DNA from: Burkholderia sp. 8Y
GTDB lineage: Bacteria; Pseudomonadota; Gammaproteobacteria; Burkholderiales; Burkholderiaceae
DNA length: 64,000 bases
Reading direction: 5' to 3'
Assembly: GCF_902506145.1 (NCBI RefSeq)
Contig: NZ_LR733520.1
Location: 1,377,976-1,441,975 of the forward strand
The notes under the pieces were generated by a model. That model made no database searches and was not told the origin of the DNA. It saw only the letters and a list, made by a program, of their open reading frames with translations. Of this stretch, positions 55,978 through 64,000 are shown piece by piece (the stretch's first letter is position 1; the number at the start of each line of letters is the position of its first letter). The translations under genes and the position numbers were made by a program.

Positions 55978-56757
55978 CTACACGGCCAGCACATTCGACA
56001 ACGTGCCGATCCCCGCGATCGACACATCGACGCGTGCGCCGTCCTTGATCGACCCGACGCCGATCGACGTCCCGCACGCGATCACGTCGCCGGGCGCGAG
56101 CGTCATGTCGTGCGAGAGCAGGCTCACCTGCTCGGCGGGCGAGAAAATCATGTCGTCGAGCGGATAGTTCTGACGCTCGACGCCATCGACTGTCGTCACC
56201 ACGTTCGCGCTGCGCCAGTCGAAGCCGCTGACGATTCCCGGCCCGAGACACGTGAACGTGTCGAAGCCCTTCGAGCGGCACCACTGCGCGAAGTTGGGAT
56301 CTTCCTGAAGCAGTTCGATCGCGGTGACGTCGTTCACGCACGTATAACCGAAAATCGCGGCTTCGGCCTCTTCCACCGACGCGCACGACACCGTCTTGCC
56401 GATCACGACGCCCAGTTCCCCCTCGTAAGCGATCTTGCCGTGATAATTCCTCGGCCGGCGAATCGACTCGTTTGGCCCGATCACCGACATCGGCGGCTTG
56501 ATCAGAAAGAGCGGATGCTGCGGCGGCGCCTTGTCGAGCTTCTGCGAAAGCGCGTAGTAGTTGTTCCAGAGCGCGATGACCTTGCTCGGCTCGCACGGCG
56601 CAAGCAGCGTGAGGTCGTCCACGGGAAAGGAAATGTCGGTCGGGCGCGGTTCGTCGAACAGCGCGCCGTCGTGCTGCACGACGCGGCCCGAACGCTCGTC
56701 GAGCGTGCCGAAGCCGATATGCCCGCCGGCATCGCGAAAACGTATCCAGGTGGTCAC
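55978..56757 (-). CDS. Fumarylacetoacetate hydrolase family protein
   Basis: 259 aa from GTG at 56757 (AAGGA 6 nt upstream). The fold is shown by FGTLDERSGRVV, LWNNYYALSQKL, the metal-binding YEGELGVVIG (two Glu) and NDVTAIELL (Asp), and CGTSIGVG near the end. Members hydrolyse or decarboxylate 2-oxo acids or hydrate dienoates. Last gene of the minus-strand operon, 50 bp after the NDP-forming ligase gene. It may remove a carbon-carbon-bonded by-product, but the role here is not known. Confidence 0.87.
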   Translation of the reverse strand: MTTWIRFRDAGGHIGFGTLDERSGRVVQHDGALFDEPRPTDISFPVDDLTLLAPCEPSKVIALWNNYYALSQKLDKAPPQHPLFLIKPPMSVIGPNESIRRPRNYHGKIAYEGELGVVIGKTVSCASVEEAEAAIFGYTCVNDVTAIELLQEDPNFAQWCRSKGFDTFTCLGPGIVSGFDWRSANVVTTVDGVERQNYPLDDMIFSPAEQVSLLSHDMTLAPGDVIACGTSIGVGSIKDGARVDVSIAGIGTLSNVLAV

Positions 56758-56807
56758 GGGAGTCCTTTTTCGTTGGCGCGAGCCGAGGCCCGCGCCGTTC
56801 TCTCGGA

Positions 56808-59015
56808 TTAAATCAGGCCCGCGCCGCGCGCCCACTTGTATTTCGCGCCGAGCACCGCGACGGGCAGCTCGGTCGAATACGCGTAGGCCGGCACGCCGTG
56901 TTCGTACAGATACTCGGCCGCCTCCTCCACCTGCACGTCACCGGCGAGCGACGCGACGATCGGCTTTTCGATGCCGCGCGCCTTCATTTCCTCCTTCACC
57001 TCGATCACGAGTTTCGCGAAGACCATCGGCGGCGTGATGATCGTGTGCCAGTAGCCGAGGATGATCGAATGAATGCGGTCGTCTTCGAGCCCGAGCTTGA
57101 TCGTGTTCTTGTACGTGGTCGGCGGCTCGCCGCCCGTGATATCGACCGGATTGCCCGCCGCGCCGAACGGCGGAATGAACTTGCGGAACGCGGCGTCGAG
57201 GTCGTCAGGCATGGTCATCAGCGAGAGGCCGTTGTCCACGCAGGCGTCGGAGAGCAGCACGCCCGAGCCGCCCGCGCCCGTGATGATGACGGTGTTTTCG
57301 CCCTTCGGCGTCGGCAGCTTCGGAATGCCGCGCGCGAATTCGAGCAAGTCGCGCAGCGACCGCGCGCGGATCACGCCGCATTGCGCGAACACGTCCTCGT
57401 AAATCTTGTCGTTGCCCGCGAGCGCCCCCGTGTGGGAACTGGCCGCGCGTGCGCCGAGGCTCGTTCGGCCCGCCTTCAGCACGACGACCGGCTTTTTCTT
57501 CGACACGCGCCGCGCGGCTTCCGCGAAGGCGCGGCCGTCCTTCAGGTCCTCGCAGTGCTGCGCGATGATTTCCGTGTTGTCGTCCTGCTCGAAGAACGTG
57601 AGCAGATCGTCCTCGTCGATATCGCTCTTGTTGCCGAGCCCGACGATGGCGGACACGCCCATCTTCGCCGACCGCGAAAAGCCGATGATCGCCATGCCGA
57701 TGCCACCCGATTGCGACGAGAGCGCGGCCTTGCCCTTCACGTCGTACGGCGTACAGAACGTGGCGCACAGATTCTTCGGCGTGTAATAGAAGCCGTAGAT
57801 GTTCGGGCCCATCATGCGGATATCGTACTGACGCGCAATCCGCACCAGTTCTTCCTGACCGGCCTGATTGCCCGTCTCCGCGAAGCCGGACGGAATCAGC
57901 ACCGCGCCGGGAATCTGCTTTTCGCCCACTTCGACGAGCGCCTGCGCGACGAACTTGGCGGGAATGGCGAACACGGCCACATCGATCACGCCGGGCACGT
58001 CCTTCACGCTCTTGTACGCCTTGCGGCCCATGATTTCTTCGGCTTTCGGGTGAATCGGATAAATCTCGCCCTGATAGCCGCCGTTGATCAGGTTCTTCAT
58101 GACCGAGTTGCCGATCTTGCCGTCCTCGTTCGACGCGCCGATCACCGCGACCGCATCCGGCTTCATGATGCGGTTCATCTGCTTGACGATCTGCTCCTGC
58201 GTCGGGCGATAGCGCGGCTCGGCCGGCTCGAAGTCCATCACGATACGCACGTCCGCCGCCACCGCGCCAGCGGGACTCGCGAAGACCGGATTCAGGTCCA
58301 TCTCCGAGATCTGCGGGAAGTCGTCGACGAGGCGCGACACGCGTTCGACCAGCGTCACGAGCGCCTCGCGGTTCACGGGCTCTGAGCCGCGCACGCCGCG
58401 CAGGACATCGGCGGCCTGAATGCCGTCGAGCATCGACTCCGCTTCTTCGCGCGTCACCGGCGCCAGGCGGAAGGTCACGTCCTTCAGCACTTCGACCAGC
58501 ACGCCGCCGAGGCCGAACGCGATCAGTTTGCCGAACGACGGGTCCGTGACCGCGCCGATGATGACTTCCTGCCCCGCGCCGACCATCTGCTGAACCTGCA
58601 CGCCGACGATGGTCGCGTTCGCGTCGTATTTCTTCGCGTTCTCGATGATGGTCGCGAAGCCCGCCTTCACGTCCGCTTCGTTCTTCACGCCGACGAGCAC
58701 GCCGCCCGCCTCCGTCTTGTGCAGGATTTCGGGCGAGACGATTTTAAGCACCACCGGAAAGCCGATGAACGACGCGAGCTTGGCGGCATCGTCCGCGCTA
58801 GTCGCGACGCCTTCCTGCGGCACCGCGATGCCGTAGGCGTCGCAGACGAGCTTGCCTTCCGGCGCGGTCAGCGACGTGCGGCCCTCGGCCTTCACGCGCT
58901 CGAAGATTTCCGCGACACGGCGCTTCGCGTCGGCCGCATGCAACGGCACGACGATCGATGCCGACGTGGAAGACTGTACGGTTTCGCTGCGTTCCTGGAC
59001 GACCGTGCTGTTCAT
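56808..59015 (-). CDS. NDP-forming acyl-CoA synthetase (acetate--CoA ligase family)
   Basis: 735 aa. It joins the two halves of ADP-forming acyl-CoA synthetase in the order ATP-grasp (about 30-270: VLKIVSPEILHKTEAGGVLV, EVIIGAVTDPSFG) then CoA-binding (about 290-420: AVIGASNEDGKIG) and ligase-CoA domain. The phospho-His loop is SSHTGALAGN. It makes a short acyl-CoA from acid, ATP and CoA with ADP release; acyl range unknown. It follows the CoA-transferase gene, separated by a strong GC hairpin at 59054-59082. Could prime the CoA pool for the transferase. Confidence 0.9.
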   Translation of the reverse strand: MNSTVVQERSETVQSSTSASIVVPLHAADAKRRVAEIFERVKAEGRTSLTAPEGKLVCDAYGIAVPQEGVATSADDAAKLASFIGFPVVLKIVSPEILHKTEAGGVLVGVKNEADVKAGFATIIENAKKYDANATIVGVQVQQMVGAGQEVIIGAVTDPSFGKLIAFGLGGVLVEVLKDVTFRLAPVTREEAESMLDGIQAADVLRGVRGSEPVNREALVTLVERVSRLVDDFPQISEMDLNPVFASPAGAVAADVRIVMDFEPAEPRYRPTQEQIVKQMNRIMKPDAVAVIGASNEDGKIGNSVMKNLINGGYQGEIYPIHPKAEEIMGRKAYKSVKDVPGVIDVAVFAIPAKFVAQALVEVGEKQIPGAVLIPSGFAETGNQAGQEELVRIARQYDIRMMGPNIYGFYYTPKNLCATFCTPYDVKGKAALSSQSGGIGMAIIGFSRSAKMGVSAIVGLGNKSDIDEDDLLTFFEQDDNTEIIAQHCEDLKDGRAFAEAARRVSKKKPVVVLKAGRTSLGARAASSHTGALAGNDKIYEDVFAQCGVIRARSLRDLLEFARGIPKLPTPKGENTVIITGAGGSGVLLSDACVDNGLSLMTMPDDLDAAFRKFIPPFGAAGNPVDITGGEPPTTYKNTIKLGLEDDRIHSIILGYWHTIITPPMVFAKLVIEVKEEMKARGIEKPIVASLAGDVQVEEAAEYLYEHGVPAYAYSTELPVAVLGAKYKWARGAGLI

Positions 59016-59053
59016 TTTTGCGTGTCTCCGTGTGTTCTAGGACGTGTCTGAGC

Positions 59054-59082
59054 CGCGCGCCGCCCGTTGCGGGCGGCGCGCG
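59054..59082 (-). promoter_or_regulatory. 12-bp perfect GC hairpin inside the operon
   Basis: CGCGCGCCGCCC, loop GTTGC, GGGCGGCGCGCG. No U-run follows on the minus strand, so it is not a classical terminator. It lies in the 90-bp gap between the CoA-transferase and acyl-CoA synthetase genes. It may stabilise the upstream message or mark a processing point and so set the ratio of the two halves. Confidence 0.7.
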
Positions 59083-59105
59083 AAGGGCGCATCGGGAGTG
59101 AAGGT

Positions 59106-60362
59106 TCAGATCGCGCCGAGGCTCTTCAGCGTGGCGATTTGGTCCGGCGTGTAGCCGAGTTCGGCCATGACTTCATCGGTATGCTCGCCGAGCAGCGGCG
59201 AGCGCACGACGTCCGTCGGGCTGTCGGAGAGCTTGATCGGGTTGCCGACCGTCAGGTACTTTCCGCGCACCGGATGGTCCACTTCCACGACCGTGCCGGT
59301 CTTTCTGAGCGACGGTTCTTCGGCGATTTCTTTCATCGAGAGAATCGGGCCGCAGGGAATGTCGTGCTTGTTCAGGATCTCCATCGCCTGGAACTTGGTC
59401 TTCGACATGGTCCACCGCTCGATTTCCGCGAAGATTTCCTTCAGATGCGGCAGGCGGGCATTGGGCGTCTTGTAGTCCGGATGATCGATCCACTCTTCCT
59501 TGCCGATGACCTTGCAGATTTCGCCCCACACCGGCGCCTGCGTGATGAAGTAGATGTACGCGTTCGGATCGGTTTCCCAGCCCTTGCACTTGAGAATCCA
59601 GCCCGGCTGACCGCCGCCGGACGCGTTGCCCGCGCGCGGCACCGCTTCTCCGAACGTGCCGTTCGGATACTGCGGGTACTCCTTCATGACGCCGGTCCGC
59701 TCGAGCCGCTGCTGATCGCGCAGCTTCACGCGGCACAGGTTGAGCACGCCGTCCTGCATGGCCGCGAGCACTTTCTGCCCGCGTCCGGTGCGGTTGCGTT
59801 GGTACAGCGCCGTGACGATGCCGAGCGCGAGGTGCAGCCCCGTGCCCGAATCGCCGATCTGCGCGCCGGTGACGGTCGGCGGGCCGTCGTCGAAACCCGT
59901 GGTCGATGCCGCGCCGCCCGCGCACTGCGCGACGTTCTCATAGACCTTGCAGTCTTCGTACGGTCCCGGCCCGAAGCCCTTCACGGACGCCACGATCATG
60001 GCGGGATTCAGTTCCTGGATGCGTTCCCACGTGAAGCCCATGCGGTCCAGCGCGCCCGGCGCGAAGTTCTCGACCAGCACGTCGCACTTCCTGACGAGCG
60101 TTTCGAGCACTTTCTTGCCCTCGGGATTCTTCGTGTCGATGGTGATGGACCGCTTGTTGTGGTTCAGCATCGTGAAGTAGAGGCTGTCGGCATCGGGGAT
60201 ATCGCGCAGTTGCTCCCGCGTGATGTCGCCCGCGCCCGCGCGCTCCACCTTGATGACGTCCGCGCCGAACCACGCCAGCAACTGCGTGCAGGTCGGACCC
60301 GATTGAACGTGCGTGAAATCGAGGATGCGTACGCCATCCAGTGCCTTGCCCGAACTATTCAT
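59106..60362 (-). CDS. frc: Formyl-CoA:oxalate CoA-transferase homologue (Frc)
   Basis: 418 aa class III CoA-transferase. The start [19 protein letters not shown], then [15 protein letters not shown] and [20 protein letters not shown] follow Oxalobacter Frc closely; the Asp in AMQDGVL is the residue that forms the acyl anhydride. [19 protein letters not shown] and GPILSMKE are also shared. In oxalate degraders it moves CoA from formyl-CoA to oxalate. AGGGAG precedes the ATG at 60362. It follows the thiamine-diphosphate enzyme gene by 31 bp. The real CoA acceptor here could differ from oxalate. Confidence 0.88.
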   Translation of the reverse strand: MNSSGKALDGVRILDFTHVQSGPTCTQLLAWFGADVIKVERAGAGDITREQLRDIPDADSLYFTMLNHNKRSITIDTKNPEGKKVLETLVRKCDVLVENFAPGALDRMGFTWERIQELNPAMIVASVKGFGPGPYEDCKVYENVAQCAGGAASTTGFDDGPPTVTGAQIGDSGTGLHLALGIVTALYQRNRTGRGQKVLAAMQDGVLNLCRVKLRDQQRLERTGVMKEYPQYPNGTFGEAVPRAGNASGGGQPGWILKCKGWETDPNAYIYFITQAPVWGEICKVIGKEEWIDHPDYKTPNARLPHLKEIFAEIERWTMSKTKFQAMEILNKHDIPCGPILSMKEIAEEPSLRKTGTVVEVDHPVRGKYLTVGNPIKLSDSPTDVVRSPLLGEHTDEVMAELGYTPDQIATLKSLGAI

Positions 60363-60393
60363 GGCTGTCTCCCTGTGTCTTCGATCACGTTCT

Positions 60394-62160
60394 TTATTTG
60401 TACATGGTTTGGGCCATCGTGCCAGGGGCGTAAACCGTAGGATCGACCCAGATATTGATGACCGCGCTCTTGCCGGTTTTCGCGATCGACTCGCGCGCCC
60501 GCTGCAACGCGCCCGCGATCTTCGACGCCTCGTAGACTTCCTCGCCGTAGCCGCCGAGCATTTCGGCGAAGCGGCCATACGGCACGTCCGAGAGCAGATT
60601 GCCGACGTTGCCGCGCTCGTCGCCGTATTTCGCGAGCTGGCCGTAACGGATCTGGTTCATCGCGGAGTTGTTGCCGATCACCGCGATATACGGCACGCCG
60701 AAGCGGTTGGCCGTTTCCATGTCGAACGAGGTCATGGAGAACGCGCCGTCGCCGTAGTAGCAGAGCACTTCCTTCTCCGGATTGGCAAGACCCGCCGCGA
60801 TCGCGAAGCCGGTGCCGACGCCGAGCGAGCCGAGCGCGCCGGGGTCCATCCACTGGCCGGGGCGGCGCGGACGCACGGCTTGCGCCGAGATGGTGACGAC
60901 ATCGCCGCCATCGCCGATATAGATGGTGTCGTCGGACAGGAACTGGTTGATCTCGTGCGCGACGCGATACGGATGAATCGGGCTCGCATCGGACGTGAAC
61001 AGCGGCATGAGCTTGGCGGTCGCGGTTTCCTCCGCCGCCGCGAGCTCGCGCATCCACGCCTGGCGCGACTGGCGCTTGTCGTTCTTCAGACGCCCGCTCG
61101 CGGCTTGCAGCACCGCGCCGAGAATCGCGCCCGGATCGCCGACGAGACCGAGGTCGATATCGCGATTCTTGCCGACGGTGCGGTAATCCATGTCGATCTG
61201 CACCAGCTTCAGCTCCTTGCTGATGCGCTTGCCGTAGCCCATGCGGAAATCGAACGGGGTCCCGACGATCACGATCAGGTCCGCCTTCGCGAAAGCCTGC
61301 GAGCGCGTGCGGTCGAAGTGATGCGGATCGCCCGGCGGCAGGAGGCCGCGGCTCGCGCCGTTGAAGTAGCCGGGAACGTCGAGACCGCGCAGCAACGCGA
61401 TCGCTTCTTCGTGACCGCGCGCCGTCCAGACTTGCTGGCCGTAGAGAATCGCCGGGCGCTCCGAGTTGACGAGCAGATCGGCGAGCTTTTCGATGTCCTT
61501 CGGATCGCCGACCGATTTGGTCGATGCGCGATAGCGTCCCGGCTGCGGAATCACGGCCTTGCTCACGTCGATTTCGCGGTCGAGCACATCGCGCGGAATT
61601 TCCAGATACGCCGGGCCGGGCGCGCCGTTGAAGGCTTCGCGCGCGGCCATCGACACCATGTCGGCGACGCGCTCCGTGCTCGGCACGGTCGCGGCGAACT
61701 TGGTGATGGGCGACATCATGTCGACGTGCGGCAGATCTTGCAGCGAACCCATCTTGTGCTGCGTGAGCGCGCCCTGCCCGCCGATATGGATGATCGGGCT
61801 TTCCGAGCGAAACGCCGTGGCGACGCCCGTGACCGCGTTCGTGCAGCCGGGGCCGGCCGTCGTCACCACGCAGCCGAGCTTGCCGGTCTGACGCGCGTAG
61901 CCGTCGGCGGCATGGGCGGCGACCTGTTCGTGACGCACGTCGATGATGCGGATGCCTTCATCGACGCAGCCATCGTAGATATCGATGATGTGCCCGCCGC
62001 ACAACGTGAAGATGGTATCGACGCCTTCGTTCTTGAGAGCTCGCGCGACCAGATGGCCGCCCGAAACGACGCCCGCGCCGCGCGTCTTCTGCTTGAGCGT
62101 GTCATCGGCGGTGGTGGTGGCTGGAGCGACTTCCGGACGGCTGCTGACGACTTCGGACAT
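60394..62160 (-). CDS. Thiamine-diphosphate enzyme, oxalyl-CoA decarboxylase or 2-hydroxyacyl-CoA lyase type
   Basis: 588 aa with the three-domain acetolactate-synthase layout. N-terminal Pyr domain with catalytic Glu in [16 protein letters not shown] and [17 protein letters not shown]-terminal PP domain with the ThDP motif YYGDGAFSM...IGNNSAMNQ. The opening [15 protein letters not shown] resembles the ILVBL/HACL2-like branch, whereas classical oxalyl-CoA decarboxylase reads VYGVVGIPITNL-like there. Next to frc it probably produces or uses formyl-CoA: decarboxylation of oxalyl-CoA, or cleavage of a 2-hydroxyacyl-CoA to an aldehyde or ketone plus formyl-CoA. GAGGAGGAG precedes the ATG at 62160. 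Confidence 0.85.
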   Translation of the reverse strand: MSEVVSSRPEVAPATTTADDTLKQKTRGAGVVSGGHLVARALKNEGVDTIFTLCGGHIIDIYDGCVDEGIRIIDVRHEQVAAHAADGYARQTGKLGCVVTTAGPGCTNAVTGVATAFRSESPIIHIGGQGALTQHKMGSLQDLPHVDMMSPITKFAATVPSTERVADMVSMAAREAFNGAPGPAYLEIPRDVLDREIDVSKAVIPQPGRYRASTKSVGDPKDIEKLADLLVNSERPAILYGQQVWTARGHEEAIALLRGLDVPGYFNGASRGLLPPGDPHHFDRTRSQAFAKADLIVIVGTPFDFRMGYGKRISKELKLVQIDMDYRTVGKNRDIDLGLVGDPGAILGAVLQAASGRLKNDKRQSRQAWMRELAAAEETATAKLMPLFTSDASPIHPYRVAHEINQFLSDDTIYIGDGGDVVTISAQAVRPRRPGQWMDPGALGSLGVGTGFAIAAGLANPEKEVLCYYGDGAFSMTSFDMETANRFGVPYIAVIGNNSAMNQIRYGQLAKYGDERGNVGNLLSDVPYGRFAEMLGGYGEEVYEASKIAGALQRARESIAKTGKSAVINIWVDPTVYAPGTMAQTMYK

Positions 62161-62224
62161 GTGTTGTCTCCTCCTCGAATGGGTGTGTTCTTTCGCGCCG
62201 GACGTCGCGCTTTCGTCCGGTTGC

Positions 62225-62245
62225 TGTGATATACAATATTCCACA
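62225..62245. promoter_or_regulatory. Candidate operator over the minus-strand promoter
   Basis: TGTGATATAC-A-ATATTCCACA is an imperfect inverted repeat (7 of 10 pairs match, outer arms TGTG/CACA). It covers the -10 of the minus-strand promoter. It shares TGTGATATA with the second site at 62389-62408. Confidence 0.5.
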
Positions 62246-62260
62246 CACAGTATTAGTCAA
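62233..62260 (-). promoter_or_regulatory. Sigma-70-like promoter of the thiamine-enzyme/frc operon
   Basis: On the minus strand TTGACT (62260-62255) is followed after 16 bp by TATTGT (62238-62233), about 75 bp before the ATG at 62160. It is the best promoter match in this region. Confidence 0.5.
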
Positions 62261-62382
62261 CGAAGATCTGATTGGAATAAACCCTGTGATGCGGTGCATG
62301 AATGTCGCTGGGGCTTGTGGATGCTGATTCTCAGCGGGTTTCATGCTGCGCTGTAGCATCCGGCACGACTCCCGCTGCGTGT

Positions 62383-62408
62383 CTGATATGTGATATATCT
62401 AATATCAG
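62383..62408. promoter_or_regulatory. Inverted-repeat operator before sucC-like gene
   Basis: TGATATATCTAATATCA (62391-62407) has perfect 6-bp arms around ATCTA. An outer pair CTGATAT/ATATCAG (62383-62389, 62402-62408) has 7-bp arms. It is AT-rich in a GC-rich setting and shares TGTGATATA with the site at 62225. A GntR- or LysR-type regulator could bind, but none is encoded in view. Confidence 0.55.
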
Positions 62409-62496
62409 CGCATCGACGACGCGTCGTGCGCTATACGAGACCAACGACCGCAGGCGGCCGATTCGATCGAACGCGCGAGTCGAAACAGGAGACGCA

Positions 62497-63687
62497 ATGA
62501 ACATTCACGAGTATCAAGCGAAGGCGCTGCTGCGAAAGTACGGCGTCGCGGTGCCGCAGGGCCGCGTCGCGTTCACGGCGCAGGAGGCCGCCGACGCCGC
62601 CAGCGCGCTCGGCGGCCCGGTCTGGGTCGTAAAGTCGCAGATTCATGCGGGCGGGCGCGGCGCGGGCCGTTTCGTCAACGATCCCGATGGCAAAGGCGGC
62701 GTGCGCGTCGTGAAATCAGTGGACGATGTGCGCGAGAACGCGCGAAAGATGCTGTCGTCCGTGCTCGTCACCAAGCAAACCGGCGCGGCGGGCAAGGAAG
62801 TAAAGCGGCTGTATATCGAGGAAGGCTGCGACATCGCACGCGAGCTGTATCTCGGCATCCTGGTCGACCGGGCGACGTCGCGCATCACGATCATGGCGTC
62901 GACGGAAGGCGGCATGGAGATCGAGGAAGTCGCGCATCGCACGCCCGAGAAAATACTCAAAGTCGCGATCGATCCGGCGACCGGTCTTCAGCCCTTTCAC
63001 ACGCGGCAGGTCGCGTTCGGCCTGGGGCTCACCGGCAATCAGGTGAAAGCGGCGTCGAAGTTCATCGCCGCGCTGTATCAGGCGTTCGTCGATCTGGACG
63101 CGTCCGTGGTCGAGGTGAATCCGCTCGTCGTGACCGGCTCCGGCGACGTCATGGCGCTCGACGCCAAGCTCAATTTCGACGACAACGCGCTGTATCGCCA
63201 CCCGGATGTGGAAGCCCTGCGCGACGAGGACGAGGAAGATCCCGCCGAAATCGAAGCCGCGAAGCACGGGCTCAATTACGTGAAGCTGGACGGCAGCATC
63301 GGCTGCATGGTGAACGGCGCGGGCCTCGCGATGGCCACCATGGACATCATCAAGCTCTACGGCGGCGAGCCGGCCAATTTCCTGGACGTGGGCGGCGGCG
63401 CGACGCAGGAACGCGTCGCGACCGCATTCAAGCTGATTCTGCGCGATCCCAAGGTGCAAGGCATTCTCGTCAACATTTTCGGCGGCATCATGCGCTGCGA
63501 CGTGATCGCACAAGGCGTCGTCGCGGCGGCGCGCGAAGTGGATCTGCGCGTGCCGCTCGTCGTGCGGCTGGCCGGCACGAATGTCGATGCGGGCCGCGAA
63601 ATCCTGCGCACGTCCGGGCTCACCATCATCTCCGCCGACAATCTCGCCGATGCCGCCGACAAGATCGTCAGCGCCGTCCACCATTGA
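62497..63687 (+). CDS. SucC-like succinate/malate--CoA ligase beta subunit
   Basis: 396 aa ATP-grasp subunit. [53 protein letters not shown] and [15 protein letters not shown] are standard. The sequence, for example [20 protein letters not shown] and [18 protein letters not shown], looks closer to alphaproteobacterial SucC and malate thiokinase than to what I recall of the housekeeping Burkholderia SucC. So it is probably a second copy tied to this cluster, possibly acting on malate. AGGAG lies 7 nt before the ATG at 62497. The SucD-like gene follows at 12 bp. Confidence 0.88.
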   Translation: MNIHEYQAKALLRKYGVAVPQGRVAFTAQEAADAASALGGPVWVVKSQIHAGGRGAGRFVNDPDGKGGVRVVKSVDDVRENARKMLSSVLVTKQTGAAGKEVKRLYIEEGCDIARELYLGILVDRATSRITIMASTEGGMEIEEVAHRTPEKILKVAIDPATGLQPFHTRQVAFGLGLTGNQVKAASKFIAALYQAFVDLDASVVEVNPLVVTGSGDVMALDAKLNFDDNALYRHPDVEALRDEDEEDPAEIEAAKHGLNYVKLDGSIGCMVNGAGLAMATMDIIKLYGGEPANFLDVGGGATQERVATAFKLILRDPKVQGILVNIFGGIMRCDVIAQGVVAAAREVDLRVPLVVRLAGTNVDAGREILRTSGLTIISADNLADAADKIVSAVHH

Positions 63688-63699
63688 AAGGAAGCCTCC

Positions 63700-64000
63700 A
63701 TGAGCGTTCTGATCGACAAGAATACGAAGGTGATCTGCCAGGGCTTCACCGGCGCGCAAGGCACGTTTCACTCTGAGCAGGCGATTGCCTACGGCACGCG
63801 AATGGTCGGCGGCGTCACGCCCGGCAAGGGCGGCACGACGCATCTCGACCTGCCGGTTTTCGACACGGTGGCCGACGCGGTCGCGAAAACAGGGGCGGAC
63901 GCCTCAGTCATCTACGTGCCGCCGCCGTTCGCCGCCGACGCGATCCTCGAAGCCATCGATTCGGAAGTGCCGTTGATCGTCTGCATCACCGAAGGCATTC
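63700..64000 (+). CDS. SucD-like succinate/malate--CoA ligase alpha subunit (3' end outside window)
   Basis: First 100 codons of the CoA-binding alpha subunit: [40 protein letters not shown] and [25 protein letters not shown] lies before the ATG. The phospho-His region lies beyond base 64000. With the beta subunit it makes a working ligase that forms succinyl-CoA or malyl-CoA. Confidence 0.88.
   Translation, partial: MSVLIDKNTKVICQGFTGAQGTFHSEQAIAYGTRMVGGVTPGKGGTTHLDLPVFDTVADAVAKTGADASVIYVPPPFAADAILEAIDSEVPLIVCITEGI

Noticed and set aside
56898-58385. 495-codon plus frame inside the acyl-CoA synthetase gene
   Set aside because: His/Arg-rich antisense translation without any recognisable domain.
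60313-62229. 638-codon plus frame opposite frc and the thiamine enzyme
   Set aside because: Shadow frame; both minus-strand genes are complete.

Overview
The window is GC-rich, gene-dense chromosomal DNA. It looks like a Burkholderia-group betaproteobacterium (Paraburkholderia or Caballeronia type). This rests on the codon and GC style, on families typical of that group (DUF2827, DUF2968, TPR/GT9 fusion proteins, YadGH-type ABC exporter, PaoABC) and on betaproteobacterial gene neighbourhoods. The species is an inference. I see no rRNA, tRNA, CRISPR array, phage or insertion sequence. Two genes are cut by the window: a hybrid sensor kinase at base 1 and a SucD-like gene at base 64000.

Layout. 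1-6.4 kb (minus strand): an S53 acid endopeptidase, an S10 serine carboxypeptidase and a BvgS/EvgS-type hybrid kinase, all collinear. 6.6-11.4 kb: DUF72, a GFA-family zinc protein, an unrecognised GNAT-like protein and a TPR/glycosyltransferase protein. 11.8-16.5 kb: the periplasmic molybdenum aldehyde oxidoreductase paoABC with a MocA-type cofactor cytidylyltransferase. 16.5-18.1 kb: a DUF4130-UdgX fusion behind a LexA box. 18.2-22.4 kb: a small membrane protein, a GT9-like half protein and a chemoreceptor, with two tandem-repeat arrays built from gene 3' ends. 22.3-26.6 kb: an M20 amidohydrolase diverging from gabT-gabD. 26.6-35 kb: an exported protein, a membrane metallophosphoesterase, a yadGH-msrB-cysteine hydrolase-like operon, a cupin and two overlapping DUF2827 paralogues.

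35-55.9 kb: 3-hydroxyacyl-CoA dehydrogenase, an AI-2E-family transporter, an acyl-CoA synthetase/acyl-CoA dehydrogenase pair with a divergent AraC regulator, a KgtP-like MFS carrier, DUF2891, YnfA, a MATE carrier, a secreted alpha/beta hydrolase, a secreted DNA/RNA nuclease, an alkylguanine methyltransferase, OmpA-like and other envelope proteins, a double-domain KaiC-like ATPase with its overlapping response regulator, and a CsbD-like protein.

55.9-64 kb: a catabolic cluster. A formyl-CoA transferase homologue, a thiamine-diphosphate enzyme that does not read like classical oxalyl-CoA decarboxylase, an NDP-forming acyl-CoA synthetase and a fumarylacetoacetase-family enzyme form one minus-strand operon. 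It ends at a strong terminator and diverges from a second sucCD-type ligase pair. AT-rich inverted repeats lie in the shared promoter. This is the most likely place for an incompletely described pathway: a formyl-CoA-recycling 2-hydroxy-acid or oxalate route.

Other points worth following up are the SOS-controlled UdgX with an altered active loop (SERLH in place of KRRIH), and the two arrays in which gene ends were tandemly copied with a period near 200 bp within 4 kb of each other.
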